Positions 46,068-59,014 of a stretch of 64,000 nt of DNA are shown one piece after another; position 1 is the stretch's first letter; every line of letters starts with the position of its first letter. A program made the position numbers and the translations under genes. Source of the DNA: Saturnia japonica (Eukaryota > Arthropoda > Insecta > Lepidoptera > Saturniidae); NCBI GenBank assembly GCA_033032175.1, contig CM065318.1, forward strand, positions 12,896,001 to 12,960,000. Reading direction: 5' to 3'. The notes below the pieces were generated by a model. It ran no database searches and was not told where the DNA came from. It saw only the letters and a list, made by a program, of their open reading frames with translations.

Positions 46068-46235
46068 CCTCGTGGGACAGTAGTAGTAAGCACTACTATT
46101 GAGCTGAGAAGTTGCGGGTTCGATCCCCGGACATGACTGACATTTGTGTGATAAGCATAATAAATTATCAGTTGTATGTGTGATTCCATATTTATTTAAT
46201 TATAGTTGTATGGATTTATAATATTATTATATTTG
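46068..46235 (+). mobile_element. tRNA-derived SINE
   Basis: GGCCTCGTGGGACAGTAGTA gives an A-box-like segment. GCGGGTTCGATCCCCGGACA has a perfect B box (GGTTCGATCCC) with its stem. The tail continues CATTTGTGTGATAAGCATAA and becomes T/A-rich. A/B spacing is close to a real tRNA, but the acceptor stem does not close (GGCCTCG versus the 3' side), so SINE is preferred to a tRNA gene. Confidence 0.65.
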
Positions 46236-46489
46236 TATACTAGCATTTATTTATTTTGAAACCACATTAGTCTAAAAGAAGATTCAAATTCTGCAATTAA
46301 AGCTTTCAGTGAAGAAAAACAAGCATAATAAGTAGTGAGGCATTTCCTAGCTCGCCTGGTTAAAGCTAACGCCCTCAATTTCAGTATTTATAGCCAAGTC
46401 TTTCGATGCTTTTGGCAAGCTGCACCCTTAAATCTCTGTACTCATTCTTAGTATTTTTACTGTTTTTGACCAAGTTGTCATTCCCTTTT

Positions 46490-46835
46490 AGATAAGGTTT
46501 TGTAACGAAGTTAATGTTCAACCCAATAAATAAAGTCTTCATTCACGCGTAATCTGTAAGAAACTTACTAACTACCGGCCCTCTAATTATGTATTTTGTA
46601 ACTGCAAAGCGATAGCAGAAATCGTTAAACATCGGCTTCAATATGGCCTCATTGACCTCTACATATTATATATGGCTGGTGTACAATACGAATTTCCAAT
46701 TTTAAATTTTGCCAGAAATTTCCCATTGCAAAATAAGTAATTCGGGCCGGTATTAAGTAAGTGTTCTTACAGATTACGCACAAATGAAAACTTTATTTAT
46801 TGGGTTGTACATTAAATTAGTTACAAAATCTTCTT
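46490..46835. mobile_element. Foldback element with ~100-bp inverted arms
   Basis: The left arm TTTTGTAACGAAGTTAATGT then TCAACCCAATAAATAAAGTC, CGCGTAATCTGTAAGAAACT and ACCGGCCCTCTAATTA is repeated in reverse at 46735-46830 (AACCCAATAAATAAAGTTTT, GCGTAATCTGTAAGAACACT and ACCGGCCCGAATTAC, read as complement). The spacer includes CGATAGCAGAAATCG. No coding capacity. A related half-arm may occur at 55.99-56.05 kb. Confidence 0.7.
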
Positions 46836-46874
46836 TTCTCTACCTATCTACTTAATATGTTTTAGCCGTATTTG

Positions 46875-48690
46875 TTATCCTGCAATGGTAACCATTACAA
46901 ATATCCAAAAAAAAATTATTAATATAAAAGTTGGATTATACAATGTTGTGTATATTAACAAATTCAAAACGAACAGTTTTACATACAGTAACAAAGTTAG
47001 TGGCAAGTTATCATTAGGACACTGGAGTAACATCTCAATGCTAAAGTCCTTCGCTACTTGCAACTTTGCGTTTGAGTTGTGTTGTTGCATGACAGTTTGC
47101 AGTCTAACTTGCACGCGATGATGACGTAAGAAATTAACGTTTATTTATATTTATTTATTTTATAAGGAGTTCACACCACATTTGTAGAAATTTTATAATA
47201 CTTATTGGAATATAATTTTAAGATGCCAACTACTTATATTACGTTTCATATCACGATAGGCTGTGTGTATGCATGTGTGCGTGTATGTGAAGTTATATGT
47301 ATATTTTATTTTATTTCGTGCTTAACGTATAACTTCATAATATTATAAGACGAACTTTAGTCAAAGTTAGTATTTAAAACTATATAGGTATGTTCTTCGA
47401 AAATCAATCCAAATTATTATTTTCATCAATATTGAGTGGATTTGTATTGCTATTAAATAGAAGGCTTTTTACACACAGATACCTAGGATGCACAAAAAAA
47501 ATCAATTCAGTGTACCCAAACGAGTTAAGATCAAATATTATGGATGGTTCAAGGTTACCTTTCCATATATTTCATTTAAACATTCCATTCGGTTAGACAA
47601 AGGGAATATTTAAAATGTACAATCAAATTGCAAAGTACTCTTTGTTAACGAAAAAAAACCAACAATAAGTATTATTCAATTGATTTATTAATATACAAAC
47701 AACTGAACAACCAATTTTCCTGTTCGTTTTTATTGTAACAACCAGCCTCAAACAAACCTAATTTTATTAAAAATATATTTGATATTTTCCCTTTGAAAGT
47801 CGTCTTATCGCCGTAGTTTCTTTACTTTGTTTACGTTTCATAATATAATAAATTAATATTTCGGAGGCAAGCGCCATATTTTTGAAAGACTTTACAAAAA
47901 ATGTTATTTAATTGTGAGTGTTTAAATTAGCTATATTAAATTTACTTAATGTTGATATAATAATGATAGTGCTAAGTACGGTGGATCCTTTATTCAGTTC
48001 AAATACCCCTTACGGCTTTTTTCAATAACATATCTGAGTTTACTATCTTCGATTAGTACATATTTGTAATAAGTACTATCTTTAACTTAAGACAGTTAAT
48101 CGGTTTCCCTCTTATCTATTAAAGCTATAGGGTATGGATATATATGTAGATACGAAAATCTATCCATTGATAGGTTATTGAAAAAAAGTAAGGACAAAAG
48201 GTTATATTTGCCTATGTTTAGTAACTGAAACCAATGGATAGATAAGTTATTGAAAACGACCGTTAGAGTACAATTCCGTTGACTGTCATTTTACTTCTAC
48301 ATCTGGATACTTTTGCTAAACATAGAGCAAGTCAGTTTAAAGTTTTACAGGCTAATATATAATTTATTATAAAGACTGGTTTATAGAATACTGAAGGACA
48401 TTATATACAATTATACATGCACAAATAAAATAATAATCAATTAAATAATTGTATAAAATAAATATCTTTGACCGCATAGAGTCAACTAGGATTTCCATTT
48501 AACATCAAATCAAAATTTTATACTAAGCTCTTTTCCTACTTTATTTTTTACTCCTTATACAGCGTAAACACACCTTAAATAATTTATACTTTCCCTTTGA
48601 GTTTGACCTCACAATTTCTATCGTTACGATATTTGGGTTAAGAGTAAATATAGGCAGGGGTCTATATTTGTCGATTATCCTTCTTTACAT
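46875..48690. other. AT-rich non-coding stretch
   Basis: Overlapping open frames on both strands at 46875-47121 are mutual shadows of one low-information segment. CTATCCATTGATAGGTTATT at 48159 and AATGGATAGATAAGTTATTG at 48233 are two fragments of one short repeat word. Confidence 0.4.
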
Positions 48691-48694
48691 ATTA

Positions 48695-48870
48695 TAAAAG
48701 GTAATGTTTCTTTGATCGTCCGTCTGTTTGTTCGTTAGTGCGCTTATTATAATTCGAAAACTAGTTAGGGATTTACATGATTTTTAATATTATAAAATTA
48801 TCTGGACATGTAATTCAGGTATAATTCCTACCAAGCGTGACTTGCATCAAAATTAAAATTATTCAAATTT
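48695..48870 (+). repeat. 5' part of a Helitron-like or RTE-derived repeat
   Basis: TATTATAAAAGGTAATGTTT then CTTTGATCGTCCGTCTGTTT and GTTCGTTAGTGCGC has the T-rich start that precedes family H motifs elsewhere. It decays after about 175 bp. Confidence 0.4.
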
Positions 48871-49433
48871 GGCATGTGAGCCTGCATTGGAAATTTATAC
48901 GGTGAGTAAATAAGCGAGTCGATAGGCTTAGCTATTTCTGGTACACCGCTCTTGAGATTTTTTTAAAGTAGGGCATATCCATACAAAAGTAAACTTTAAA
49001 ATGGCTGTCCTGAAAAGTATGTATTTTTGACTTGACAACGTATTCACACTTGGCACGGAATTTGTTACGACGTTCTTTCATATTTACATGTGCAGGTCGC
49101 TCGAAAACAGATAAAGTACTACAATTGAATAATGAAAAAAAACGTGAACAACCTTTATAAGATAGAATGTCAACCGCAGATCACAGTTACTTGAAGAGAA
49201 TTTATTTTTCCAAAAAATAAAAAATAAAAAAACTTAAAGTAATTTTTTAAATTATTTTTTTATCGTGTTGATTTTTTGTGAGAATAATTAAAACACATTT
49301 TCATGTGAGAAGTAAAATAAAAAATATGTTTTCTTTTGTGCTAACCTAATAGTTGTTTATTTTTAGTCAGACCTAAACATCCTGCATCTGGATAAAAGGT
49401 AATCTATTCATTAATGTCCAGTATATCTATATA

Positions 49434-49852
49434 CAGTGTAAACTCTTTATAACGAAACTCAAGGGACTGAGCATTTATGTCGTTATAGAGAGTTATCGTT
49501 ATATGGAGTGAACAAAAAAACAACCAAATTAACAAGAATTAGTAATATGTATGTATGTATTTATTAGATAATAAATGCTTATAAATTATTGTTTACACAT
49601 ATAGTCTGATAACCTTGTCTGGCGTTTTTTGCTATGCCAGTACTTGTTTTGTATTATTTTATGTATTCTATTGATATCTAGATATGTGGTGGAATCGTCT
49701 TCCTACACATTTCTTCGTAAAAGAGAATGGCGTATCGCTATAAAGAGTATTTCAATATGTGGGTTTTAATGCAAACCAACCAAGTTGGGCTCACTTCAAC
49801 GTTATAGGGAGTTTATCGTTATAAAGGATAACGTTATAAAGAGTTTACACTG
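49434..49852. mobile_element. MITE of Tc1/mariner-pogo type with TA target duplication
   Basis: The left end CAGTGTAAACTCTTTATAAC and right end GTTATAAAGAGTTTACACTG are perfect 20-bp inverted repeats. TA flanks both sides (49432-49433 and 49853-49854). Further in, TATCGTTATATGGAGTG and GTTATAGGGAGTTTATCGTT are subterminal repeats of the same theme. Length 419 bp with no coding capacity. TA duplication and a CAGT start point to a Tc1/mariner-superfamily element, probably pogo-like. Confidence 0.9.
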
Positions 49853-50504
49853 TACTATCTAATGTTGTACTTTTTTAGAAACTTGTTGATATTAAAAACG
49901 GTTGTATCAGCGGTTGTAGTAAAAAATCGATGAGATAACAGACAAACAACACATCTGATAGAGGAATCAGAAAGAACGACATACCAAGAACAAAGATTAC
50001 TGAACGTAGACCTTTTGCTTTCAGGATAAGTCCATCTTAAATTCTACACACCGACTCTACCTCTTAGATGCTCGCCTAATCAGAATAATTTTTCATGGAC
50101 TACTTAAATGATTGAAGATAACGTTATCTTACCGCTATCTACATCGAGTCATATAGCTTCACAGTTCGGAGCACTTATCTAATGACGTAAAATTAGTTCT
50201 TCCGATGACCAACAATTACGGCAGCCGCGTTGCCAACCGCACTGATAAATAATACACAGTATTTTGTGAAAATACTTGATAATATATAAACACCACATCC
50301 TTTACTAGATAAGCATGACAGATAACCATTCTATCTATCGCGTATTTTATGTAATAAATAACCAGTAAACGTTCATTGTAATCTGAAATGATTACACTAA
50401 ACTGCAATGGCTTGTGAATTTATTAACTTTTGTGTTCACAGTATTCTGTTGATTTTTTTTTGTTATACCTGGGATATACACCGATTAATCTTTGCCATGA
50501 TCAT

Positions 50505-50765
50505 TCAATCGAATACCGTCCACTGTAGGACATAAGCTTTTCCGATGATCGCGACAATGACCGGTCCTGCGCTGCTCACATCTAGTGGCTTCCCACATCT
50601 TTCATCAGGTTGTCGATCCACCTTATGTAGAATGTGCCCATGCTGCATCTTCTAGCACTAGGTCGCCACTCGAAAACTTTTCGGCCCTTCGGTTATTCTT
50701 TGTACGAGCTACGTATCCCGGCCACTGCTAGTCCAAGTCCAAGTCTAGTCATTCATGGGAGTATG
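50505..50765 (-). pseudogene. C-terminal tail of a non-LTR retrotransposon ORF2
   Basis: On the - strand: AGYVARTKNNR in one frame, then after a frameshift GRKVFEWRPSARRCSMGTFY and IRWIDNLMKDVGSH ending in a stop. Further on, AQDRSL..-like remnants finish with CTACAGTGGACGG. The series AGH..R..D.RW..KVLEWRP...RR..GRP..RW.DDL.K..G..W...AQDR..W..L.EAY.QQWT is the standard end of an RTE-like LINE protein in insects. Frameshift and stop make it dead. Confidence 0.65.
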
Positions 50766-50869
50766 TCGGTGATTGTTGGTTGGCTTGACATACATAGCTG
50801 TGTACTTGACAAAAACGCACAGAATACGATTTTTACAAACTACGTTAATGCCTGATCAGTTTATTGGAA

Positions 50870-51400
50870 AATTGTGCGTGAAATAGTTGTTATTCGGATG
50901 CAGTCCCATATGTTTAATATCGTCTCTAATTACCATATTATTATCTTTATTGACATCAAAAATACGGTTAACCGCTATAGCTGCGTGTGACGCGAGATAA
51001 CCTACATAGATAATTGTATCGATAAAAGATAAACAAAAGACTGTTTTTGGAAGAGAATACCTGAAAACCTTGAGTGTCTATAGTTAACGACCCGTCCATA
51101 TTGCTCGTTAGAAGCTGTCGTTGACTCCCAAACTTGTTTTAGAGTATCGGTACGCCAGGAAAGTAATTTATTCGGAGATATAACACAAAGTAAACTATTT
51201 ATTTGCCATGAAAATTGCCTTTTACGTAGTCCTTGAATACAAATTATTGTGTTTCATTTAGTGATGTAAAGATTGAAATATTTAATAAATGAATATCTCG
51301 ACTCTTTCTTTTTTACTAATTTATAATATCTCGACTAATCTAATCTAACTATTATTATGTGAATATAACTACATATATTCTATTTGTAATATGATGATTT
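50870..51400. other. AT-rich non-coding stretch
   Basis: Nothing recognised. Confidence 0.45.
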
Positions 51401-51404
51401 CAGT

Positions 51405-51600
51405 ATTCTAACTAGATGGTGGCTCTCTTGTTAGAACTTTCTAGGGAGTTATTGTAACATCTCAGAATTCATCCTCCATGTTATTATTTCCAATCCATTT
51501 CACTTATGCACAATAACTAAGCTTTATTATGCAAATTGTCACCTGTATTATACAATATAGGGTCGAAAACACAAGATGAATACAAAAATTACTACATGGC
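51405..51600 (-). repeat. Repeat family B, copy
   Basis: CTAGATGGTGGCTCTCTTGT, AGAACTTTCTAGGGAGTTAT, CATTTCACTTATGCACAATA and TTATACAATATAGGGTCGAA follow the family order in reverse. Confidence 0.6.
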
Positions 51601-52504
51601 AGTTTCCCCATTTCGTTTACTTATATTGCAAAATTAGTGATTTTTTTCCAAGTCACCATCAACTTTTGAGTATAATATAATATAATATATAATATAACCT
51701 TATATTTTTTGCTACATTGTTTTCTAGTACAATATTGTATGCAATATTATTAACGGATAATTTAAATACATAAATGTTAATATAACCATTTTTCCTTTCA
51801 TCTTCATATTATGCGAAATCGTATTAATAAAAGACACACAATTACTTTCTTTGGGAAACACTGTCTCACACTTTTATGGTAGCTTGAATCAGGTGTTAAA
51901 AAGGTAAATACATGATAATCCTTATTTAGGAGGCGTAAGGTTGACAATCGTGCTGTTATCAGTCAGGCTCACGTCATCCTTCAAACCGCTCGTTATCAGC
52001 CATTATCTTTATCAAGGCAATGACGCACGCGTGTCAGAGAGAGGCACTAATTTACATGTACCTATTTGTCATAGGCCTAGTTGGAGCTTAGTGCATTGTA
52101 CAATCAATATAGTTTAATGAATTAAATTCTTGTTGTGCATCAGTGATATATATAAATTTACAGAGAAATATTGTATTTACATGTGTTATTATCAATCTTA
52201 TTTAATTCTACTTTGGAACTAACTAATGGTAGGTATACCTACTTCAGAAACAATTTTATCTATTTGCGTGTAAGTGATAACTCATAATTGAAAACTTAGA
52301 TTCGTCTGGGATTATTCCAGCTTAAGTTATAAGCTATATTCAAGCATAATCTTATCCCTCTTAGTGTTTAAATCAATTTCCGTACCGTCCTGTAATATAA
52401 AATAATATTCAGAACTGAAATGTAATTTGTTGAAGTAGAAGTAGTGGACATTATTATTGTAATAAAAACTATCGCATAATCAAGCGTGGAGGTAAGATAA
52501 ATAC

Positions 52505-52690
52505 CTATATATTAGACTGGGTCACGACCACCATGCACGTAATGATGAACTCGTCCCAATTACTCTCTTTTGGGTTGTCTCGTTTCGGGATCTATCAGTT
52601 TATATTCTGTTGCACCGTTAATGGATTCATGATCTCAGGGTGGTCGTGGCTGTTTTTGTATTGTACTTTGCTTACCAGAGGGTACAGAGG
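52505..52690 (+). repeat. Repeat family D, copy
   Basis: Reads GACTGGGTCACGACCACCAT, GCACGTAATGATGAACTCGT, TCTCTTTTGGGTTGTCTCGT and TTTCGGGATCTATCAG. It ends TTGTACTTTGCTTACCAGAG, an edge shared with the fragment at 63.6 kb. Confidence 0.6.
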
Positions 52691-52699
52691 ATACAGAAG

Positions 52700-55660
52700 G
52701 GAAGGGTACAGTAAAAATAAAGTATAAGTATGTATTACGTATATGTTAAATACAGAAAATAGTATTTCGATCCTATTTAAGACAGTGTCTCCTGTTATTT
52801 AAAAGTCATCTGCTATGTTTATCTAAATAATTTAAATTTTGTTGTTATTTCCAAGAGTTTCCTCCAACGGTTTTGTCATATGAAATAAGATTGTAAATTG
52901 TAATGTGATTATTGAAATTCAATTCAAATATAGGTAATTATTAAAACGATTAATATATTTTGTTCATTCGTGGAATATTACTATCCACAATGAATTTCTC
53001 ACTGCTAGAAATATTATAATTTTCAACATTAGTCGATATTAGTCCATTGTTCATCCAAGACTTAACATTGTTTCCGACCTCGACTTTTTCTGTCCAGTCA
53101 CTTCCAGCCGCTTTTCGCAAGACATCGTTCTATCTAGCTTGAAGACTTCCTACCTGTGTTCCTACTCTACGTTTACCAAGAAGCGGTCTGAAATAAAAGA
53201 TTCTACTGCACCTATTGTCGGTTCTTCAATAGGAATGCGTAATTACAACGCCCATATGCCATCACAATACATATCGCAATGCCTTGTTACAAGCTTTTAT
53301 TTAACTCGCTATGAGCTGAAATTTGGAATACTTATGTAACTTGTGATGACAATGCAATAATATGATATTATTGAACTGATCTGATGATTGATCCTGATGC
53401 TGGCTTCAACAAACTTTTTCATAATTAAAATAACTGGCAAAACACCAACTACCTGTTGCTAACTGTGCATATAATTCAGATTTTTCCTTTCGGACATCAT
53501 TCTCAATGTTAAAATAGAGTTTTAAAATGATGACGATAACATCTAAAAGAGGTCTAAAGTATAAAATACATACGAATATATCGTAATATATAATTTATCA
53601 TAATTAATAAGTATAATAAATGACTTTTAATTCCTGTTACGTGATATTTCATCGCACAAATAACTTTATCCGCCCGCCGATAGACATCGATTTATTAATT
53701 TAAAACGTGTATGTAATTATTACGTCACAAACGATTATCATATCGATTATCAAGTTATTTTAATAAGTACAACAAATAATCCTCTGTCTGTAACATCATT
53801 TGAAATTTTATTTATTTGTTAATAATAATTTATTGTGTTCATTACATGGTACAGATTTGTAGGTAGCGTTATGATTTCATTTATCTTTCAAATAAGAAGA
53901 TTAAATATTTCGATTTTTGTAAATTATAGAATCAGTAACGTGTATTTTCTTAAAATTTTATAAAGTTTTATTTATATTAGAATTTAAAAAGTTCATATAA
54001 TCAAATATAATTTAACGAACTCATGATAATTTGAAGAGTAGTATTGTTAAATACTGGGGGTACACTCAGATACATTTGTCCTATCATTCTTGCATAAGAG
54101 CCATATAGGATTGCATATGTTTTAACGCTATAATGCCAATTTTTATTTTCTGAACTAAATAAAATTCAATTATTGCGTTAATAATGCTAGATGATTTAAA
54201 ATATCTCGCCTATCTGTGCTTTTTAGATTATCTGCAATCGACAGCCAGACTTCTATCTAAGTTTACCTTTGTCACGATCTTCGAGAGAACTGTCAATATG
54301 AAATGCAATGGTAGCTAAACCTAAACCTAAAACACAATAAAACGTAGGTTCCAAGTATATCTATCATAAATTAGCTTATACATCCAATACAACAGTAATA
54401 ATATGTCCAATATGATCAATGGTTGAAAAATAAAACAAATCGAAAATCACTTCATACTCATATAATAAATTTAAATGAAATTTATCACAATTTAATTAGC
54501 ACTGGTAAAATAAATTAAAGACCGTATGGCTACCTGATAGGGATGGACTATAGTCGCATGTGCTATTTATCGTGCAATATACTTAGTCGATATTTACTGT
54601 TCCTTGTCTTGGAACGTCTAGACTCGACCTTGATTAAATCTATGAGACTAAAGTAAACAGAGCGATGTTATTATCTACTAATTCTTGTGTAACTTTATAC
54701 TAATAATAAGAGCAGTACCACTAATATAAAATAACTATAACTTACGTCTGCGCGTGTTCGCGACATGCGTTTGCGCTTATCAATCGACCTCCAGTCTTGT
54801 GCATACCGACGACATGGTCACACCACAATATAATTTTTTTTTACTTTAATTAATAGCAACGTGGAAACTAGGAAATCGTGACTAAACACACAAGGGTTTC
54901 GCATTCCGATAGAAAAGTGTTAAATGGTGTTTCGCGAGTGTGCAATATCGTGATATATTAAAAGTGTTTTTAATAGTTATCTTAAATAAAATTGTATACA
55001 AAACACATTTTATTTTAATTATTAAAGCTAAATATATATTTATATAATGACGTAATCTAAAGATAAAACTCATATTATCAATTTTAAAATTAAAATTATA
55101 TTAAATTTTTATATATTAGAAGTAGCTCTGTGATTATGACGCTAAATAATATAATTGACAGTTCACACGAGGGATACGCGAGCGATATTACTTACAAGCA
55201 TTTTACGTCCTGATGCCGTTTTGTTTAAACCGTCTTGAATTATAAACGATAGCGTACTGCTAACTCAATTATATTATACCGCGTACGTATATCGTTAGGC
55301 AGAACTTTTATAACTATGCAATTACAACCTCTAGCTTTTATTCGCTTTTAAATTTGAATAAATATTAATAAAATAAATTTATATATACTAATATACTAAT
55401 GTATATTCATCGATATAATGCTATTAATTGAAGTGCAGCACTATTAATTTCATGCAGTGATTTAATTATTTCAACGATTAATGTGGATTTAACGTTTAAG
55501 CGACCTTTACAATTTATATTATCATTGTTAATAAATTTTATCTGATAATTTCATAGATTTCTTTTTATATGGACAATACACGTTAAAGACCAAAATCAAG
55601 TTAATAAAGAAAATGTGACTGAAAATGACTAGACTAGTTGCGCTTATTTAAGTGAGAAAC
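52700..55660. other. AT-rich stretch upstream of a candidate start exon
   Basis: No recognised repeat or exon. A patch at 54747-54830 (GTCTGCGCGTGTTCGCGACA) and one at 55160-55260 are less AT-rich and could be promoter-proximal for the exon at 55673, but no core-promoter pattern is convincing. Confidence 0.35.
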
Positions 55661-55672
55661 AATTTGTTTACA

Positions 55673-55700
55673 ATGGAAGTCGATACTGAGGATTTAGCAG
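55673..55700 (+). CDS. Candidate very short first coding exon
   Basis: An ATG in TTTACAATGGAA (good insect start context) opens nine codons, MEVDTEDLA, plus one base, and ends at G|GTATGTG, a strong donor. Exon phase is 1, the same as the MGC exon at 32719, so both could splice to a common downstream exon. The acidic start looks like a real N-terminus, but such a short string can occur by chance. No acceptor is required if it is the transcript's first exon. No product can be named. Confidence 0.35.
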
Positions 55701-55709
55701 GTATGTGAT

Positions 55710-57090
55710 AGTAATATTTGCTTTGAACCAACACTATTTATCAGTTTAGTATTTGGTACAGCTTCAATATGTTATTAAACTGAGCACCTAAAATTATGTA
55801 ATTCTTTATTCACGATATTACCTTAAACAAATTGTAACTTCTATTTGACTCCAACTATGTTAATTCTAGAATTTTATTACATTTTATCTGCAAGTCTTTT
55901 GAATAAATTTATGCAGGCATCGTCTGTGGTTTTATATGAAAATTACTAAAACTGTTCGTCGGTGTTATGTAATTTAATAAACTTCTTGTCAGTGTGCACC
56001 CTAAACCCACCCCTAATTACGTATTTCAGAAGAGCCAAGCGATATATATAATGTACCAAACATAAAATTAATTTGCAATTTTCAAGTCAATATTTAGCAA
56101 TTTCTGCTATTTTTTTTTCTTTTCGATCTGACCTACTGTTAGCCCGAGGGTCCCATTAGTAGCGTGTTGGGAAACCGCGTTGAGATTGATGGAATGAGCC
56201 TGAACGTTCAGTCAAGGAAAATAATCTGATATCTTTGATTATTGCCTCAAGTTCAAAATTTGTAGTCGAGCTCCTATAGGTGTGTTTCACTCATGTGTTC
56301 ATTCGACAGCCAGTTCCCCTAAACTTAACATGTTACATCTTAAGATACATCACAAACGTAAATAAAGGAGGAGCTTAAGGTGTCTGAATCCTTGCCATTT
56401 AGTCTACGCGATATGTCAATTGTTATTTATGACCGCAAATGATGTAACCTAATAAGTAGCGTACACGTCACAAGCTGGTATCAAAATGCTCTTTGAAACT
56501 CAAATAAAATAAATTATGCGAATTCATTTAATAGTAATAACAAAAAAAAACCGCCTTTTGTGTCAGAGCTTAAAATAGAAACTAAACTGTAAAAAACTTG
56601 TTACTTGTTACGGTATTGATGTTGTTACTTGTTTGTAATACGGATTATATTTTGCTGTAATTTCCAATTCACTGATTCTATTGGCAATTACTTTTCCATT
56701 ACTTATATGTCTTAACGCCCCCTTCCAAGTGTAACTTATAGCTACGCCCGTATACCAAATCATCATTAAATAGCAGGTGACATTATTATAAAACGCTAAA
56801 CTAATATATATATATATAACAAAGAAGAAAATTCATGTCCAAAAGGCTCGCACAAAAAATATTTGATGGAAGCGTGTGCTCGGCTAATAACCACCCGTAC
56901 TTGTTTAACAAAAATCAATAATACACTGTTTACTCAAACAGATAACGGCGTTAGATAATTTTGTTATACCTACGCATGTTTATAGCTACTGTACTATATA
57001 ACACAATTCTTGTAGAGAAATTTTTGATGTACGCACTTAAATTAGAGTATCCAACCAGAATAATTGAAGCTGAATGTCCTCGTGAAGAAA
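55710..57090. other. AT-rich non-coding stretch
   Basis: CCCCTAATTACGTATTTC at 56010 resembles the inner arm of the foldback element at 46.5 kb. A short (TA)n run lies at 56803-56818. Nothing else. Confidence 0.4.
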
Positions 57091-57094
57091 ACAT

Positions 57095-57290
57095 ATAATA
57101 GTGGTAGGGTATTTTCTAATACCCGTCTGGTTAGTCACCACCCTTACGTTGAAAATAGGTCGCTAAGCACCTATAAGTATGTTCCGACTGCTACACTTGA
57201 GAGTCAACTAGAGAGCGTGTGGATTAGCGTGTTACCATTTACCATCTTCGACCATAGCGTTACTTAACAACAGGTGACATTGTGGTCAAA
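57095..57290 (+). mobile_element. SINE body fragment
   Basis: GTGGTAGGGTATTTTCTAAT then ACCCGTCTGGTTAGTCACCA and CCCTTACG matches the body of the SINE at 15612-15775 (GGTGGTAGGCCATTTTCTAA..GCCTGGATAGCTACC). The tRNA head is missing. Confidence 0.45.
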
Positions 57291-58189
57291 CTTACCGTTT
57301 ACTTCTTACCTACAAAATATTTAAAAGAAAGAATATAAAATAAATGTAAAGTAGACATTTATGTACGTATGTGAAATCGGAAAATGAAGTTGTGTTGCCA
57401 AAGCGAATCTATAGGATGGCTTATACGAATTATGACCTCGTTTTATGATAATCACCATTGAGTAGGACATCCAAATAACAAGTCCTTAACTGTAACGCCA
57501 TTATTTCCAATAAAAGGCTACAAAACCACTTTATAATGAAAAACAATAGAAGCATTGTCAGAAACGTAACGTAACCTTTTTATAAAATCTGTGTACTATT
57601 AAAATAATGTTATAAGTCAAAATAGTTATTATTATATTACTCGTCAACATAAAATCGGTTAACCACGATGAGTCAACCTATTGTATTAGAAAATAATTTA
57701 AATTCATTAATTGCAACATTTTAAATTATCTCTTGCTCTTTGGTTATTGTTGTCAATGAGTCAACTCGCAGAATTATACAACTTAGGACTAGAAACCACT
57801 TGGTTCTGGTTAAATATCCGATACAAAGGGGACTATTAGCTATTCAATTTGTGTAAAGTATTCGTTTACTTTCGCTCTCGTAAGTTTCGCGGGTGGACCG
57901 TTCTTAATTGAATGAAGTTTGAGATCTTTAAACTTTGACACAAGTGCCTTAATTCTACAGAGTAGTTCTATCTAGTTTTGCTGAACACCGCAGCCATCTA
58001 CTGCAAAACACAGAAAGTTATTTTAGGGCCTACATTTAACAACGTTAATTGAATTAATTTGTCTTGCATCGATAGAACGCAACACACTTCTCTTTTTCTT
58101 AACTTAGCAACTAATTATCGCTATTGAAGACCATTATCAAAGGGATAGTTATTTCGATTCACAGTGTCTTGTGATTATTTCATTATTCT

Positions 58190-58390
58190 AACAAAATAGT
58201 CCCTCTCTTGTTATAGGGACTATTTATGTCATTTAAGAATTCATGGTCCATATTATTATATCAATCCACTTCACTTGTCCACAATAATCAATGTATATAA
58301 CGCTAAACGCAGTATGGGGTCAAACAATTCAAATTTATAAACAGAAACTACAGCATGACAGTATAAAATCACGCGAAAAAAAACACACAT
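58190..58390 (-). repeat. Repeat family B, copy
   Basis: CTCTCTTGTTATAGGGACTA, CAATCCACTTCACTTGTCCA and AACGCAGTATGGGGTCAAAC follow the family order in reverse; more diverged. Confidence 0.5.
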
Positions 58391-59014
58391 GAAATTTTTT
58401 TAACTTAAATTATAACAATCCAGAAATTAAAATAGTCAACGTAAAGATTAAACACACGAATTATAAAAACAATGCTGCATTACAAAGATTTGTACTTAAT
58501 TTTACGACCTTAAACGTGTCTCAATGACACATAGACAGCCTGTGACACGAAATATTTTCGTCTGTTGATAAATACGCTACCGTCATCACTGTTGTCTGCC
58601 AAAATTAAATAGTAATTCAACACCGCGACGCTTAATCTGGCGCCTACGGTGACAGATGGCGGTTTGATCTTCGGCGTTTCATTAAATTGAGCGTAAAAAT
58701 AGTCGTATATTTTAATATTTTCTCCAAAAGCTATTCCAGCCTCTTTTTTTCATTGTCTTATTTAAATTTGTTCTACGTTGTTGTTTATTACTATTACATA
58801 ATACATATTACTTGATAACACATAATTTAGAATAAAAAATTATGTATATCGTAAGTCAATTTTAGATGATATACTGTTAATGGAAGTATCACGGCAATGT
58901 GACAACACTACGTGTTCTTGTTTTGGTGCCGCAAAAAGCACTTGCCAGTGTCAATGTTTTTAAGCCTTCGTAAAATTTTCCAGGGTCAATGTTTTCAAGC
59001 CCTCGTAATAATAG

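Noticed and set aside
46068..46142. Functional tRNA gene
   Set aside because: The B-box arm is perfect, but the acceptor stem does not pair and the sequence continues as a SINE tail.
46875..47121. Overlapping 78- and 79-codon frames on opposite strands
   Set aside because: They shadow each other on a segment with no protein-like motif or splice context.
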